Shown here: in pieces, positions 1-11,655 of the stretch
Layout: the number at the start of each line of letters is the position of its first letter
How positions within the stretch are numbered: the stretch's first letter is position 1
Source: Lycocorax pyrrhopterus obiensis
Taxonomy: Eukaryota; Chordata; Aves; Passeriformes; Paradisaeidae
Direction of reading: 5' to 3'
Length of the DNA: 64,000 nucleotides
NCBI GenBank assembly: GCA_014706295.1
Contig: JACSVZ010000022.1
Coordinates: forward strand, 11,178,830 to 11,242,829
Notes under the pieces: generated by a model
What the model was told of the DNA's origin: nothing
Databases searched by the model: none
The model's input: the letters and a program-made list of their open reading frames with translations, nothing else
Position numbers and translations under genes: made by a program

Positions 1-3000
1 TGGGGAGGGTACCTGCAGATTTGGTGGAGGAGTTTATCCATCCAAGTCACTCTACCCTCTGAAGTCAGCAGGAGGAGGAGGGCATTCAACTCACCACCAG
101 ATACAGTTTCTTCTCTACTTGTTTGGGAACAAGAACAGCATTCACAGAAACGAAATCACTCTTTGGAAACAAGTGAGACACCACATTTCACTTTTTTTAG
201 GTGACCTGAATGTATTTTGTCCCCCCTGTAGAGAATTAAATGATGCTCAGCCAAGTCAATCTCTTACTTGGTCAGGCCTCTCCAGCTGCCCTTCACTGGC
301 CAGGGACCAGTTGCCTTGTATGGGAGCCACGGCTTCCAGAGAAGCCACTCACAGCCCTGCAGATGTTTTTTGGGGAGGCAGGAGGAGCAGCTTGGGCTGA
401 CACACACACATCTAATTCTGGCAGTACAGAGGAGGGCAAAGGTGATGAACGCCTCGGGGATGGCACATCTCACTTCTGAGGCTGGATTTAAAGACTGGAA
501 AAATGTTGTCTGGTTACTTGTCTGAAAATATTTGGGAATATTATTTTTAAGATTTTTTTTAATAAAAGAACTGAGCCTAATTCTGTCTTAAGAAAACCGT
601 CTTGGGGCTGACTGAAATGCCCTTTGTGTCAGTGGTGGCTGGAAAGAGAACCTGAGTTTATGTGGTGAGTTTGTTTGAGGGGCTTGGGCATCTGAAAGTT
701 CATTGCAGAAATTCCCAAGGCTCCATCCTCATGGCTGAAGGAACATTTCCAGGAACTGGTCTGGTGTCTTTCTGAGAGATCAAAGTGCCCTTTGCCTTTA
801 GCTTATCAAAAGGATTTGATTGTGGTGCTTGAGTTGTGCAGCTCTGTGGGGCTTAGCAATGGATCAACATCTGTATGCAAAATGCAGATGAGTTCAAATT
901 AGAAACCAGGCAAACCTTTTGGATAGTGTGAGATTAAAACAGCAGAGCACTGTGCCAAGGGGAGCTTCTTTATCTCTGAAAAATTCTGAGCTGTGGCTGA
1001 TGACCTTTCTGCAGGTGCTTTTATCCATCACAAGTTCCTGGGCTCAGCACAAAAATAACTCTGAAGGGGGAGAAAATGTAGCAGCTTCTTTTGGCCATAA
1101 GGTCTCAGAAAGGTTGCAAAGGACAAGGCAAACTAAACTTGCCTTGTGTTACTGAGATTATCGGAGAAGATAAAGTGCTTATTACAGTCCAGGCGTTGCT
1201 GCTGACTCCCTGCCACGCTTTTTTGCTGGCTGAGGGCTGTGCCTTAGTCTCTGCAGCCCATCCTTGGGTGTTGGGAGGGTTAATGGGTGTTTGTGGAGTG
1301 CTCTGGGTGAGGAGAGAGGGTATCATTTATTGCTGCAGAGATTGGAGCTCCCTGATGTGATTATAACGTGTAGTGATGGAGGCTATTTTTGTTGTCTGTT
1401 GTGAATATTTCCTTGTATGGAATCACAAGGAGCCTGCTTGTGACTTGCAGCTCTGTTGAAAGCTCCAGCAATGAAGTTCCCAAAGTCTTTGGCATTCCCA
1501 AGTCAGTGCTGTATGCAGCAGCGTTAATTAGCCTTGGGGGCAATGCACAATGTTGATGAGATAGTGGTAATGGAGATGCCTCTGGCCTCTGCTCTTTGCA
1601 GAGGGATTGGGCAGAGTAGCACAGACTCCTCTGCACCTTAGGACCTGGCATCTTGCACCTGGAGCGAGTAATCCCCACAGAAGTGGGAGGAAACTCTTAA
1701 TTCTTCTTAGTGATCCAGACTGCTGCTCAGCAAATCCCCTCACCACTGGAGCTACAGATCTGAAAGATCTTCCATTAAAGAGGAAATCAACCTTTTGCAC
1801 AGTTTCCTCTTGGAAAGTGAGTGTTACTTCTAATTATAGCGATTGCAATGTTTCAAATGCTCTCCCAGGGGCCAGGATGCCGGGGGTGGGGAGGGACAGC
1901 TGGAAATGCAGATATGTTCCCCCTCTCCATTGATTCCTGTGTGTTATCTGTAACAGGAGTGGAGAGAAAATCTCCTGCAATGCCAGGCTGGCCATTGTCC
2001 CCACGCTTGTCCTGGCGTTGAGCAGGACTGTGTCCCTGACAGGCGTCAGCCTTGGTGGCAGAAACGCCTCTCCCAAGCTGTGGTTGCTTTTCAAAGCAGC
2101 TCAAACCATCTCTTTTTTCCCCTCTTCCTCCAGCGCTTCAGTTCTCCGGCTTCCTTCTGATGGGTGAGAAGCACATTTCGAGCGATTTTGTCCCCAGGCC
2201 AGGCCCTCCTGCAGAAGAGCCACCATCCATGGACGAGTTGAGCCTGCCACCTCCTGGTCACACTCTCCAGGACTGACCACAGCTTGGAGCTTTACAGCTG
2301 CTCATTTTGCACTTCTCCGAGGTCCCTCGAGCCCCCTCACCCTGACCCCAGCGATCTCTTCACTATCGTGGGAGTTGCCCTTGTGGCTCCCCTGTGGGGT
2401 GTAAGTGTGTGGTTCCCCCTCTTTTGCAGAGGTGAGACTCGGAAGCTCAGCTCAGCCCTGTTTGAAGTGCTTGAGTTTGGTGTCTGATGCTTTGAGGACC
2501 TGGATTTCCTGTGTGGAGAGCACACAGCACACAGAAAAGGGATGGACTTCTGATGAGGAGGGTCCAAGTCATCCTCTGGAGGCGAGGCAGGGCTGTGGCT
2601 GTTTGGCTCTGAGCCTTGCCTGGAGCGTGTCCCAGTTTTGGCCACCTGTTGCCCCTCGGTGGCTGGTGCTGGGCTGCTGTGGGAGCCTGGTTTGCCCTGG
2701 GAGCTCACAGAGCCGTGTCCGTGCTCTGCGCTGTGTCTCTGGGTAATCTCATCGCAGCTACACTCAAATGCCATCTCTATGGTGATGACTCAGGCATGCA
2801 GCCCCTCTCTGGGCTCTCGTCTCCATGTCCAAATTCATATCTCGGAGGAGCTCTCTGACATCTCATGAATGTCTCACCACCCTCTCAAGCACAACACGGC
2901 CAAACCAGAGCTTTTAACCTCTCTTTCTCAGCTCAGGGATTCCCTGAGCTCAGCAATACCAGGATGCTGCTTTGCTGCTGGAATCTGAGTGCTGTCTTCA

Positions 3001-4743
3001 TCTCCTGCCTCCTCCTGTGTCTTCATATCCTGGGCACCTCAACAGCTTGCATAACCTTGCTGAGCCTTTCCTGAAGCTAAAACTCTCACCTTCTCTTTCA
3101 TCACATCCCCCTCCACTTGTTGCAATATCCTTTTTTGGCCTCAACAAACTCACTGTGGGCCAGCTTGCATCTGCTGGGATGCTGCTTCAGGCATTACTTC
3201 CTGCCTCTCCTGCCTCTTCTACCTCACCCCTCTGGGCTGCCCTCCTGCCCACAGCCGCCCTCTGCCTCCCCTTGATCCTCCCCATGTCCCTTCCAGCTGC
3301 CAGGGCTGTATGCCCCTGTTATTTCCTCATTTTGTTTCTTAATTATAAACTTTTGGCTCACAGGCAGCTTTCTGTGCTCCTCTTCTCACCATCACTAGAC
3401 ACTCAGGCTGCTGCATTTCTGTCGAGCTCCTACTGACTGGCACAAATGGGATCTCGCTTGGGAGCAGGGAGGAGGCCACGGGATGGACAGGGCAAAGCAT
3501 TTCCCCAGGCTCTTGTTGGGGAGGTGGCTCGAAGGCTGCCCATCTGTCCCTGAGAGTGCTGGGTGGGCAGGCTGAGGGACACAGGGCTGCCACGGGCTGC
3601 TGGCAGCACTGAGCTGCACCCCTGCCAGTGCTGCCCTGGGTGAGGTGAGCCAGCAAAAGGATGGGATTTCAAGTGCCAATAAACATCCCTGGCTCCAGGC
3701 ACAGAGGACTCAGCTTTTTCTTGCAGCTGCAGGAGTGCAGCTACCCCAAAAGGTAAATAAGCCTCAACAGGGCACTAAATAAGACTGGGAATGGGAGACT
3801 GCTTCAGGGCAGTGAGCAGGGGGTAGAGCCTTCACCTGTGAACAGAGTGGGGCTGGGAAAATGATTTCTGCCCCAGGGTCTGAGCTGTCAGCTGCACTGA
3901 CATGGATGACATGAAGGAATGCCAGGAGCTGGCTGGACTCGTGGGTCTGGTCCCCTTGGTGGGCAGAGGAGGTTGTTCCTACAAACGTGCTGCAGGACAG
4001 CTCTGGACCAGCTTGTCCCATATGGGACACCAAAGAATCAGGGCAGAGCTGCTGCTGTGTCCCAGAAAGGTGTTGGCAGAGCCTGTCCCTGCAGTTGCCC
4101 TGCCAGCTGAACATTCATCTAGGCAGGAGCAGAAAGCTGTGATGTGCCTGCTGAGATCTGCAGTGCCTCTGCTCAGAAGCAAAAGCTTTCCATTAATTTA
4201 TTGATGCTGGGCTCCAGCCTCATCTCTGCTCCCGCAGAAGGATGAAAGCAGCTCCTTGTTCTCCTCTGGCAGGAGCGAGGCAGGTCTGTGTCAACAGGAG
4301 TTTTATGCTGATGTGTGAGGAGCTTATTCCTAAAGCAGCTCATTCCCGGATTCCTCCTGCTGGTGCCGATGTGCATCCCTGTGCTCTGACATCCTGCAGC
4401 CCTCTGAGCCCTGGACCATGCCCTGACCTCGCTGCAGCTCTCACAAGAGCTGCCCTTCCCAGATGAGCTATCCAGATGAAGGATGGTTTTAATGTGGCCG
4501 CAGAAGAGGCGCACTCACACCCCTTGCCATGATCCTTTCTGTTTTCTTATGGGGAAAGGTTCTGTTCAGGAAGATTTTATTGATTTCTTTAAGATTTAAG
4601 GATGGAAATAGTAAGAGGACCTCACCACTGCCTATCTGTGCTCTTTCTTCATTCCCCAAATCCTCCCAGCTGGGATTTCTTCACTTTTGCTCTGTCTTCA
4701 CTGGGTTTCGTCTATGGCATGACAAAAGCAGTGTCAGGTGTTT

Positions 4744-4897
4744 TCACGTGAATTCATCCTATGGCCATGGCCTGCCTGGGGTTAAAGTAATTGCTGGGCT
4801 CCAGGCAGATTGCTTTGCAGCACAGAGCACAGTTGCTGGGAGACACAAATTGGTGATGCAATCCCAATTTTGAAGAACTTGACTTTGGATCACGTGA
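4744..4897. promoter_or_regulatory. Pair of TCACGTGA E-box palindromes
   Basis: Two exact copies of the octamer TCACGTGA occur at 4744-4751 and 4890-4897. The second extends to the 10-bp palindrome ATCACGTGAT. This octamer is the preferred site of the USF and MITF/TFE bHLH-zipper families. The exact repetition within about 150 bp is what is seen. Binding or function is inference, and single E-boxes are common by chance. Confidence 0.3.
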
Positions 4898-5520
4898 TGC
4901 CACCCCAGAAGTCAGTAAAAGCACTGAATGGGAAATCCCCTTAATGTTCCCACAGTGCTGGCCTGGAGGGGTGCTGTGGGTCTGCTCCATCTCTGGGCAG
5001 GGAAGGGCACCACAGTGTGGGCAGGCACTGATGTGCTCCTCTGGTCAGTTCTGCCTGCCTGGAATCGCCCACTTCCCTGGGATGCCCTGGTTGAGCAGTG
5101 CCAGACTGACTCAAAAAAGCCCCAGACAGTTTGGAGCTTTCTTGGCTCTGTGCTTGAAGCATCTTTAGTGATTATCTGAACCAACGAGGTTCTTCTGATG
5201 GTGTCTTGACACATTTACCTTTTCTCTACAAAAAAAGCCAAAGGAAGGTCCACAGGTGCTCAGCACAGAAAGCCAGCTTTGCTTTGCTGTGCTGGGTGAT
5301 GCAGGGCTCAGCCCTTGCTGAGTTCACCCTGCCAAAAAAGTGAAGGCCTTGCTGTTTCCACTGAAATCAATCCTTATGGGAATCTGGTCTCTGATGCAAC
5401 GCTCAGCAGGAGACTTCTTTTTCCCATCACTCCGCTTATTTCAGCTTGAAAAATAAACAGAGGCGAAAAAGCAATAGGCAGTAAAAATATCTGGGAGCTG
5501 CTGGAAGAGTTAAGGGTTTG

Positions 5521-5610
5521 CCATCTGTCCGTGGGGAACGCGGCGCGATGGGGAACGCCGGGTGCTGACTCAGCTGCCATTCTTCAGCGCTGAGAGCCGA
5601 GGGAAAGACT
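5521..5610. promoter_or_regulatory. CpG cluster with near-consensus Maf/AP-1 site
   Basis: Nine CpG dinucleotides fall in 90 bp, in a window where CpG is otherwise rare. At 5563-5575 the sequence TGCTGACTCAGCT matches the T-MARE consensus TGCTGASTCAGCA at 12 of 13 positions and contains the AP-1 core TGACTCA. Such sites are bound by Maf/NF-E2/Nrf and Jun/Fos dimers. A small enhancer or unmethylated element is possible. No transcription start is visible. Confidence 0.35.
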
Positions 5611-5787
5611 AAACACCCTGCCTCGTATTTTGGCTTGGGATTACATTAGAAATAATAAACATCTGAGCTCTGATTCTCAACTGACAATATCTCTAAATGG
5701 AAGGGAATGTACAGGATGGGAACGAGCAGCCAATGGGCAAAAGGAGCAAACAGCTACTGCTGGGAGCAGAGAGTGTGTGGAGAGGCA

Positions 5788-5815
5788 GGGGAGGGGGCTG
5801 CTGTGGGGCTGGGGG
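5788..5815 (+). other. G-quadruplex motif
   Basis: Four runs of at least four G (5788-5791, 5793-5797, 5805-5808, 5811-5815) are separated by loops of 1, 7 and 2 nt. This meets the canonical rule for an intramolecular G-quadruplex of four tetrads on the plus strand. Further G runs follow at about 5829-5838. It lies about 220 bp beyond the CpG/Maf-site cluster. Folding is predicted from sequence only. Confidence 0.6.
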
Positions 5816-6548
5816 TGCCTCAGAGTGTGGGAGGGGGACCAAAGGAGCCTGCTGGAACATGCATTCCTCTGAGGACAGTGGTGAGGTGGAGGAGGAAGAG
5901 GAGGAAGGCTGTTGTGTTTCTTCACTGCTCCATATCTGGAGCATATCTGAATCCTGGGCTCGAGCATCAATTAGGGCCCAAAAAGTGCTTCATGTCCAGA
6001 GTGCTTGGCCTGAGGCTTCTGTTTGTGCTGGTCCCCTGGCCACAGCAGGAGAGAGCTGGTGTCCTGGGGACTTGGGACCAGCCCTTTGAAGCCCATGGCT
6101 GTGACAGTCTCCTGGGTTTGCAGTGCGTCTCCAGGGCTGCTCTGCTTTGGTGTTCCTCTCTTGCCACTGTACCTTTGCTGCTTTGCTGCTGGGTCCGTCT
6201 CTCCCTGCCTTTGCCAGCCCAGCACAGATCCCCTCAGTGATGGAGTCCGCATTTGAGAAGTTTGTTTTGAACTCTTCATCAGCAGAGCAGAGTTGAGTGA
6301 AGAACAGGTTTCCTCATTGAGTGGCTGAGATAAAAACACTCGGGGAGAAAATCATGTGGCGTTGAGCTGAGATCCATGGGAAGGCTCTCTTTGGGTGTGC
6401 TCAAGGAGACAAATGAGCTGCTGAACACCTCTGGGAGCTGGGGGCTAGTGGCCTGCAAGGCTGGGTGACCTTGTGCCCGTCCCCAGCCCCATGGCAGCAC
6501 TGTGCTGCCTCACAGACCCAGGAGGAACAGCTGCCCATGGCCATGGGA

Positions 6549-6559
6549 GCTGACTCAGC
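6549..6559. promoter_or_regulatory. Second Maf/AP-1-like palindrome
   Basis: GCTGACTCAGC is a perfect odd-centred palindrome containing the AP-1 core TGACTCA. With its flanking bases it matches the T-MARE at 11 of 13 positions. It lies about 1 kb from the better site at 5563. A chance match is quite possible. Confidence 0.25.
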
Positions 6560-7740
6560 CTTTCTGTTTGCTTTTTCTTCCAGAGATTGTTCCTCTGAAA
6601 GTTGTTTGCGGCTCTTTTTCTCCCTTTCCCTCTCTTCTGGTTCGTCCATCATGCCCTGCAGACCATCCCCAGTCCTGCTTCCATGAGGAGCCCACAGAGG
6701 TTTGGTGTGTGAGACCAGAGAAGGCAGAGTCAAATGACACCTCCGTGTGAGACCTGATTTCCCAGAGAGGGAGGAAGGGAGAAGCTCTGCGGGTGTTTGT
6801 TGGCTTCAGGATGGTTAAAACCCAGAGCCACACTCTCGGTGTGCTCAGGGTGGGCACACGTGGGTCCCCATGGTGTGCTGGGCAGTGTGACCTGCAATCT
6901 GACAGCAATGAGTGCTGGGGCAGGGCATGCTCACCTCCACCTCCTCCTCTTTCCTGGCTGTAATTTCCTGCAGTCAACCAAATCATCGTTTCACTGGAAA
7001 TAGATGAGTAGCAGGAACACCGAGAACAGCTCCTTGGGGCATCTGTCTTGTCAAGGGGATGGGTCAATAGAACTACTCAGACTCAAACACTGGCCATGTA
7101 TTGCCTCCTAAATGTGGCTCTGTTCATCAAGAGGTGGATTCCTAATGAGACGAGCTCGAGGCAGGCAGCAGAGCACACTGCAGATAATAGCCTGAGTGGA
7201 AGAACTAGCCGAGTATAGGAATTTTAATTAAACCTGACAAACCCTGAGAGGAAAAGGGGAGAGACAGAGACCAGCTGGCATAAACATGCTGAATAATCTG
7301 AATTTGGTGAGTGCTGTTGATGTGCTGCAGTTTAGGAGGATTTGCGTGTCCCTGGGTGCAGGGGCCAGCCACAGGTCCTTCCATGATGCTGGATCAGGAG
7401 AGAAACCAAAAGGAGCTCTGATCATGCTGTGCTTTGCACAAATACATTAAACTTCCCTTGGCAGTAAATTGGCACTGGGATGCTCTGCCCTGCTCCTGCC
7501 AGCACTGAGATGATGGGGTATGAAGGGAGGATGGACTGTGCTGCTGCGGGATTTTGTGCCCCCTCCTCGTGATGCAGATGGGGCTGATCCATCCACTGCA
7601 GCCTCCAGTTGATCCCATGCTGCCAGGCACATTTTGAGACCCTTTGTCCTTTGCTGTGTACCCATCCCATGCTCCTGAGGGAAGGCAGGGCCATGCAGGA
7701 GCTGGGAGCAGTCTTGATATCTGGAGCCTTATCAGAGACT

Positions 7741-8035
7741 CACAGAATAGTTTGGGTTGGAAGGGACCTTAAAGCTGCTCCTGTTCCACACCCCTGCCGT
7801 GGGTAGGGACACCTTCCACTATCCCAGGTTGCTCCAAGCCCCGTCCAACCTGGTCTTGGACACTTCCAGGGATGGGGCAGCCACAGCTTCTCTGGGCAGC
7901 CTGTGCCAGGGCCTCAGCACCCTCACAGGGAAGATTTTCATCCTTATATCTAACCTGACCCTCCCCTGTGCCTGGTTGATGCCATAACCCCTCAATCTGT
8001 CACTCTATGTCCTTGTCAAAACCCTCTCCAGCTCC
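7741..8035 (-). mobile_element. CR1 LINE fragment (5'-truncated, 3' end present)
   Basis: The left edge carries the reverse complement of the CR1 3' terminus, with the run GTTTGGGTTGGAAGGGACC. The characteristic CR1 text follows: the block with CACCTTCCACTATCCCAGG, then GGATGGGGCAGCCACAGC, CTGTGCCAGGGCCTCA and CTCACAGGGAAGAT. The element's sense strand is therefore minus. It stops near CTCTCCAGCTC, so the 5' end and all reverse-transcriptase coding sequence are missing, as in most avian CR1 copies. The text is close to a young consensus, so the insertion is not very old. Confidence 0.93.
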
Positions 8036-11000
8036 ATCATCAGTGTGGGCAGCACCTCTGGGCCTGGAGTGGTGCTGGGTGGGTGGCACAGGCTCAGCAG
8101 CTGGGCACGGTGTCTGCGGCATGGGGATAAACCAGGGAAGGGCTGTGGGAGCTCCCGGCTGTGCACAGAGCCTGGCTGCCCTTGCTGAGCTCTCTGGGGC
8201 ATTTGACACAGTCTGAGCCAGCTTTAAGTCCCCTTGGGCTATTAAAGCAAACAGCAAGGCATCGGTGATACATTTTAGTTAAGCTGGAAAAGCCTTCAGA
8301 GCGATGCTGAATAAGGATTAAAAGGCCATTTAATCTATTTTTTTTTTTGCCTTTGCAAACACAAGGAAAATTCAAACCAGCTGACAGGGCCGGTGGTTTT
8401 GAGCCAGTTGCAGCAGCCTCTGGGATTTCCTTGGCGTGCTCCAACTGCCTGTGGGGAAAAGCTGGAATGAACCAGGTAATTTGGGCTGTGTCCTGGTGGT
8501 GTTGCAAGCGGGGGTGGCTGATGGGATGCTCTGCTCTCCCTTGCCCTGTAATGGAGCCCTCCCCCACATGCAGGGAGCATTGTGCCAGGTGTTTTACCTG
8601 CCTGGGGTGAGGATGGATTCCTGCCCAAGAGGAGAGCCAGGGAAACAGAGCTGAAGAAGGCAGGAGGGATGCTGGAAAGATGCATTTTACTGTGTGGATC
8701 CTGCTGGCAGCCAGATACATCCCCAGGCATCCCTCCCCTTGCTTGGATTCCCAGCATCTTTGCTTGGCTCTGCCCTGGCAGATCCAAACCCTCCATCTGT
8801 CTCCTGTGCTGGAGATGACATCAAACCCACTTTGATACTCTGTCCCAGGGACCTGCTCTTATTTCCCAGCCCTGTGTGTGTGGCTCCGGGGATCTTTTCC
8901 TGGCTGTGTAACCCAGCTGGGAGGATTCTTCAGGTGTTGTTCACATCTGGCCTGTCTGACAGAGCCCAGCCTGCCACAGCCCTGCCTGGACATGAGTCTG
9001 ACCACCTCGTGCTTCACCTGGTTTTTCAGCCCCTCTCCGTGCTCCGTGTCCATCCACTCCTGGTGAGATGTGTTTCACCAGTCCTGAAAATGATTTTTTC
9101 CCAAGTTCGAGTTCCATCCGGAGTAATTGCATCTTTATTGCAGCCATTGTATTACGCAAAATAATAAAACTCCATTAATTGGGCATAAAATGAGAGCAGC
9201 GGAGGCTGGAGGGAGGATGCACATGGGGTACAGCGCAGGATCCCGTGTGGGATGCCACGTTCCACTGCCTGCAGGAGGGGTCAAGCTTTCCACAAACCAC
9301 CCCCGGGGCTCTCCTGGTGTCCCCCAGCCCTGCCCATGTCCCTGCCTGGAGTTGAGCTGCACATGTGAGTGAGGGCACGTCCCCAGCTCGTGTGCCAGAG
9401 CCCATCTTCATGTGCCTGGAGCACTCTTGAAATAATTGTGCCCAAACATTTTGACTGAGCCCTTTGCTGTCCCCTCCCTGCTAGCATCCCAGCTCTGTGG
9501 TATCCCTGGAAAATGCTAGCTCTTGCTGTGGGACAGGCTCTCCTGGCTGCTCCACCAGCTGCCGGTTGGTTCAAATTAACTTTGCAAGCAAAGCTCTGCC
9601 TCGTTTTCTTCTGACTCCAACAAGCTCCGGGCTGCTCAGCGCCTGTGTGGCCTGTCCCCCTCTGTGCCTTGGGGACAGAGTTAATGAAAATCATTCTGGG
9701 TTGAAAATCACAGCCTGGGAGAACGGGTTTCTCCTCTTCTCACCAGGAACCCGGCTGGAGAGCTGGGGAGGCTGAGCAGAGGAAACTGGTTTTGAGGACC
9801 GGGGAGGGATGTGGAGCAGGGCTGGGTGCTGGCATTTGGGAAGTGTGGTGGCTGGGAAAGGGAGATTCCCTGCAAAGCCGTGCAAGGTCTGAGCTTTGCT
9901 TTTATGCAAACCATGAGCATGAGCTGGATACACCAGAGAGACTGGGGTGCCATAAAGACGTCAAATCCCCTGTGCACCAGAGCAGGCTGCAACCCCTTCG
10001 GAAATTGCCTGGTGAACTCGCTGCCTAGGACAAACCATGTAGAGGGAGGGGTCTCAATGCATCTCAGGTGCCTGAAAGGATTTTAGGAAGAGCCTGGTGC
10101 ATTCTTGGGAAGCCTTGATCCATGTGTGCTGCACACTCAGCCCGTTGGTCCTGGAGCACCTGGGTACCAGCCTGCTAATTCCCATCCCTGCATCCCCACG
10201 GCCCCATCCCTCACTTGCCCCAGTGTGGCTGTGGCAGCAGGTTCACTAAGGAGGGGGTTTATTGGCTGGAAATCCAGAAACATCCTCAGTCTGCAGGGGC
10301 ATGGAGAATCCTTGGGAGGGCAGGAAGGCTCCAGGGGGTCTACCTGGGCCTCTCTCTTAGGAGCATCCCAGCCTCTGCAGCACCACAGGCAAGAGTGGAC
10401 ACAGGACTGTGAACAATTCCATTGCATACTGCCTTGCACACACTGTGAAATTAGCATTCCTAAAAATGAGGGGCAGTTTCCCAGGGGAAGAGCTGAATCT
10501 CAGCCTGGCAGGGCCCAGTCTCCTCTCCATGGCTTGGTGGAAGCAGCATGGTGGGGCTGGCAGAGCTGAAAGGCTCCATGCTCCGCTTCAGCGAGGATCA
10601 ACCAGCCAGGCTGTGCCAGCTCTGAAGGATGTCTTTGGCCTCTGGTCAGTCCCAGGGGTGCACAGGGTCCCAGGTGGCCTCGGCCAGCTCTGCCATGGGA
10701 CACGTCCCACTGCCCCTCTGGGATCTGCAGCCCCCAGCACGGTCTCCCTGTGGCTTTAGGAGGAGAAGAGTGTCCGTGGGGAGCACAGCAATTCTCCTGG
10801 TTCGTTCAGAGAGTGGAGACACCAAAAAGCTGGGGCTGATGTGCTCAGCACTCTGGCACTGCCCAGCATACCCGATGTGCTCAGCCTGCTGTGGGCATCT
10901 GGCTGCAGTTCCCAGGGGAGTGGGTGGAACTGTGCTCCGGGCTGAGGAAGGAAAGCAGGAGTGCAGAAGGATGCTGTTCTCTCCAAAGCTGGCTCCAGAG

Positions 11001-11345
11001 CTGGCTGGAAGGATTTCTTTCTGAAATGCTGGCACAAGTTACAGGGGAAATCACTCACAGAGGAAAGGCTGGCTTGTTCTGAGGTTTCTCCTGCGTTTAG
11101 GTAGCTCGGGAGAGAGTGTTTGTAACAACTGCACTCTGTGAGGAGCAGAGGGGGAGACTTAACCTGTGAGTGTGTCTCTCAGGGGGAAGAAATCCACTGT
11201 CAAACACAGCCCAAAGCTCAGAGAAGCAAATTGATTTCACTCCTGCGTTTCTCTCTCCTTTCTATCAGCACCCATGGAAGCACCCATGAAGAACTTGTCA
11301 GTGGTGAGCTTTGGGAACAGTTCTTTCTGCACACTTTTCTTTCCC

Positions 11346-11376
11346 AAAGAAAGAAAGAAAGAAAGAAAGAAAAAAA
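11346..11376 (+). repeat. (AAAG)n microsatellite
   Basis: Six consecutive AAAG units at 11346-11369 run into a short A-rich tail. This is a simple tetranucleotide repeat, likely length-polymorphic. Open frames crossing it give only KKER-type low-complexity peptide and are not genes. Confidence 0.95.
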
Positions 11377-11644
11377 GCTTGTCTTTGAATTGCTGGGTCA
11401 GCGCTTTGGCTGCTGCTGGTGATTCCAGTGGATGCTTTTCCCCTCGTTAAACCCTGCCCTGTGCGGAAATGCGTGAGCTGGGGAACTTTGGCACCCTGGT
11501 CCCTGCCAGGGCCCTGCCACCACGTCTGCTGTGATTCATGACTGTGCACAAGGGGCTGCAGATGCTGTGGTTGCACAGAACAACAGGGAGCTGGTTTCTG
11601 CGGTCGGGGGAGATGCTATCTGCCTGGGATTTGCCTCAGGAAAG

Positions 11645-11655
11645 CCCCCCCCCCC
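11645..11655 (+). repeat. Poly-C tract (C11)
   Basis: Eleven consecutive C residues form a mononucleotide run. Such tracts are prone to length error in sequencing and to polymorphism. Nothing around it suggests a gene. Confidence 0.9.

Larger units (their letters stand above)
1..7740. other. Non-coding unique sequence, no gene seen
   Basis: No exon, RNA gene or recognisable transposon was found here. Open frames on both strands are short, overlap one another and lack any familiar protein motif. The stretch holds the E-box pair near 4.8 kb, the CpG cluster with the Maf-type site near 5.56 kb and the G-quadruplex motif near 5.79 kb, each listed separately. A short (CA)5 run sits at about 401-410. 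A strong pyrimidine tract with AG lies at about 2110-2133, with a GTGAG 30 bp later, but nothing else supports a microexon there. Confidence 0.7.

Noticed and set aside
2110..2168. Possible 30-nt microexon between a pyrimidine-tract AG (2133) and GTGAG (2164)
   Set aside because: Sites of this quality are frequent by chance, and nothing connects it to neighbouring exons.
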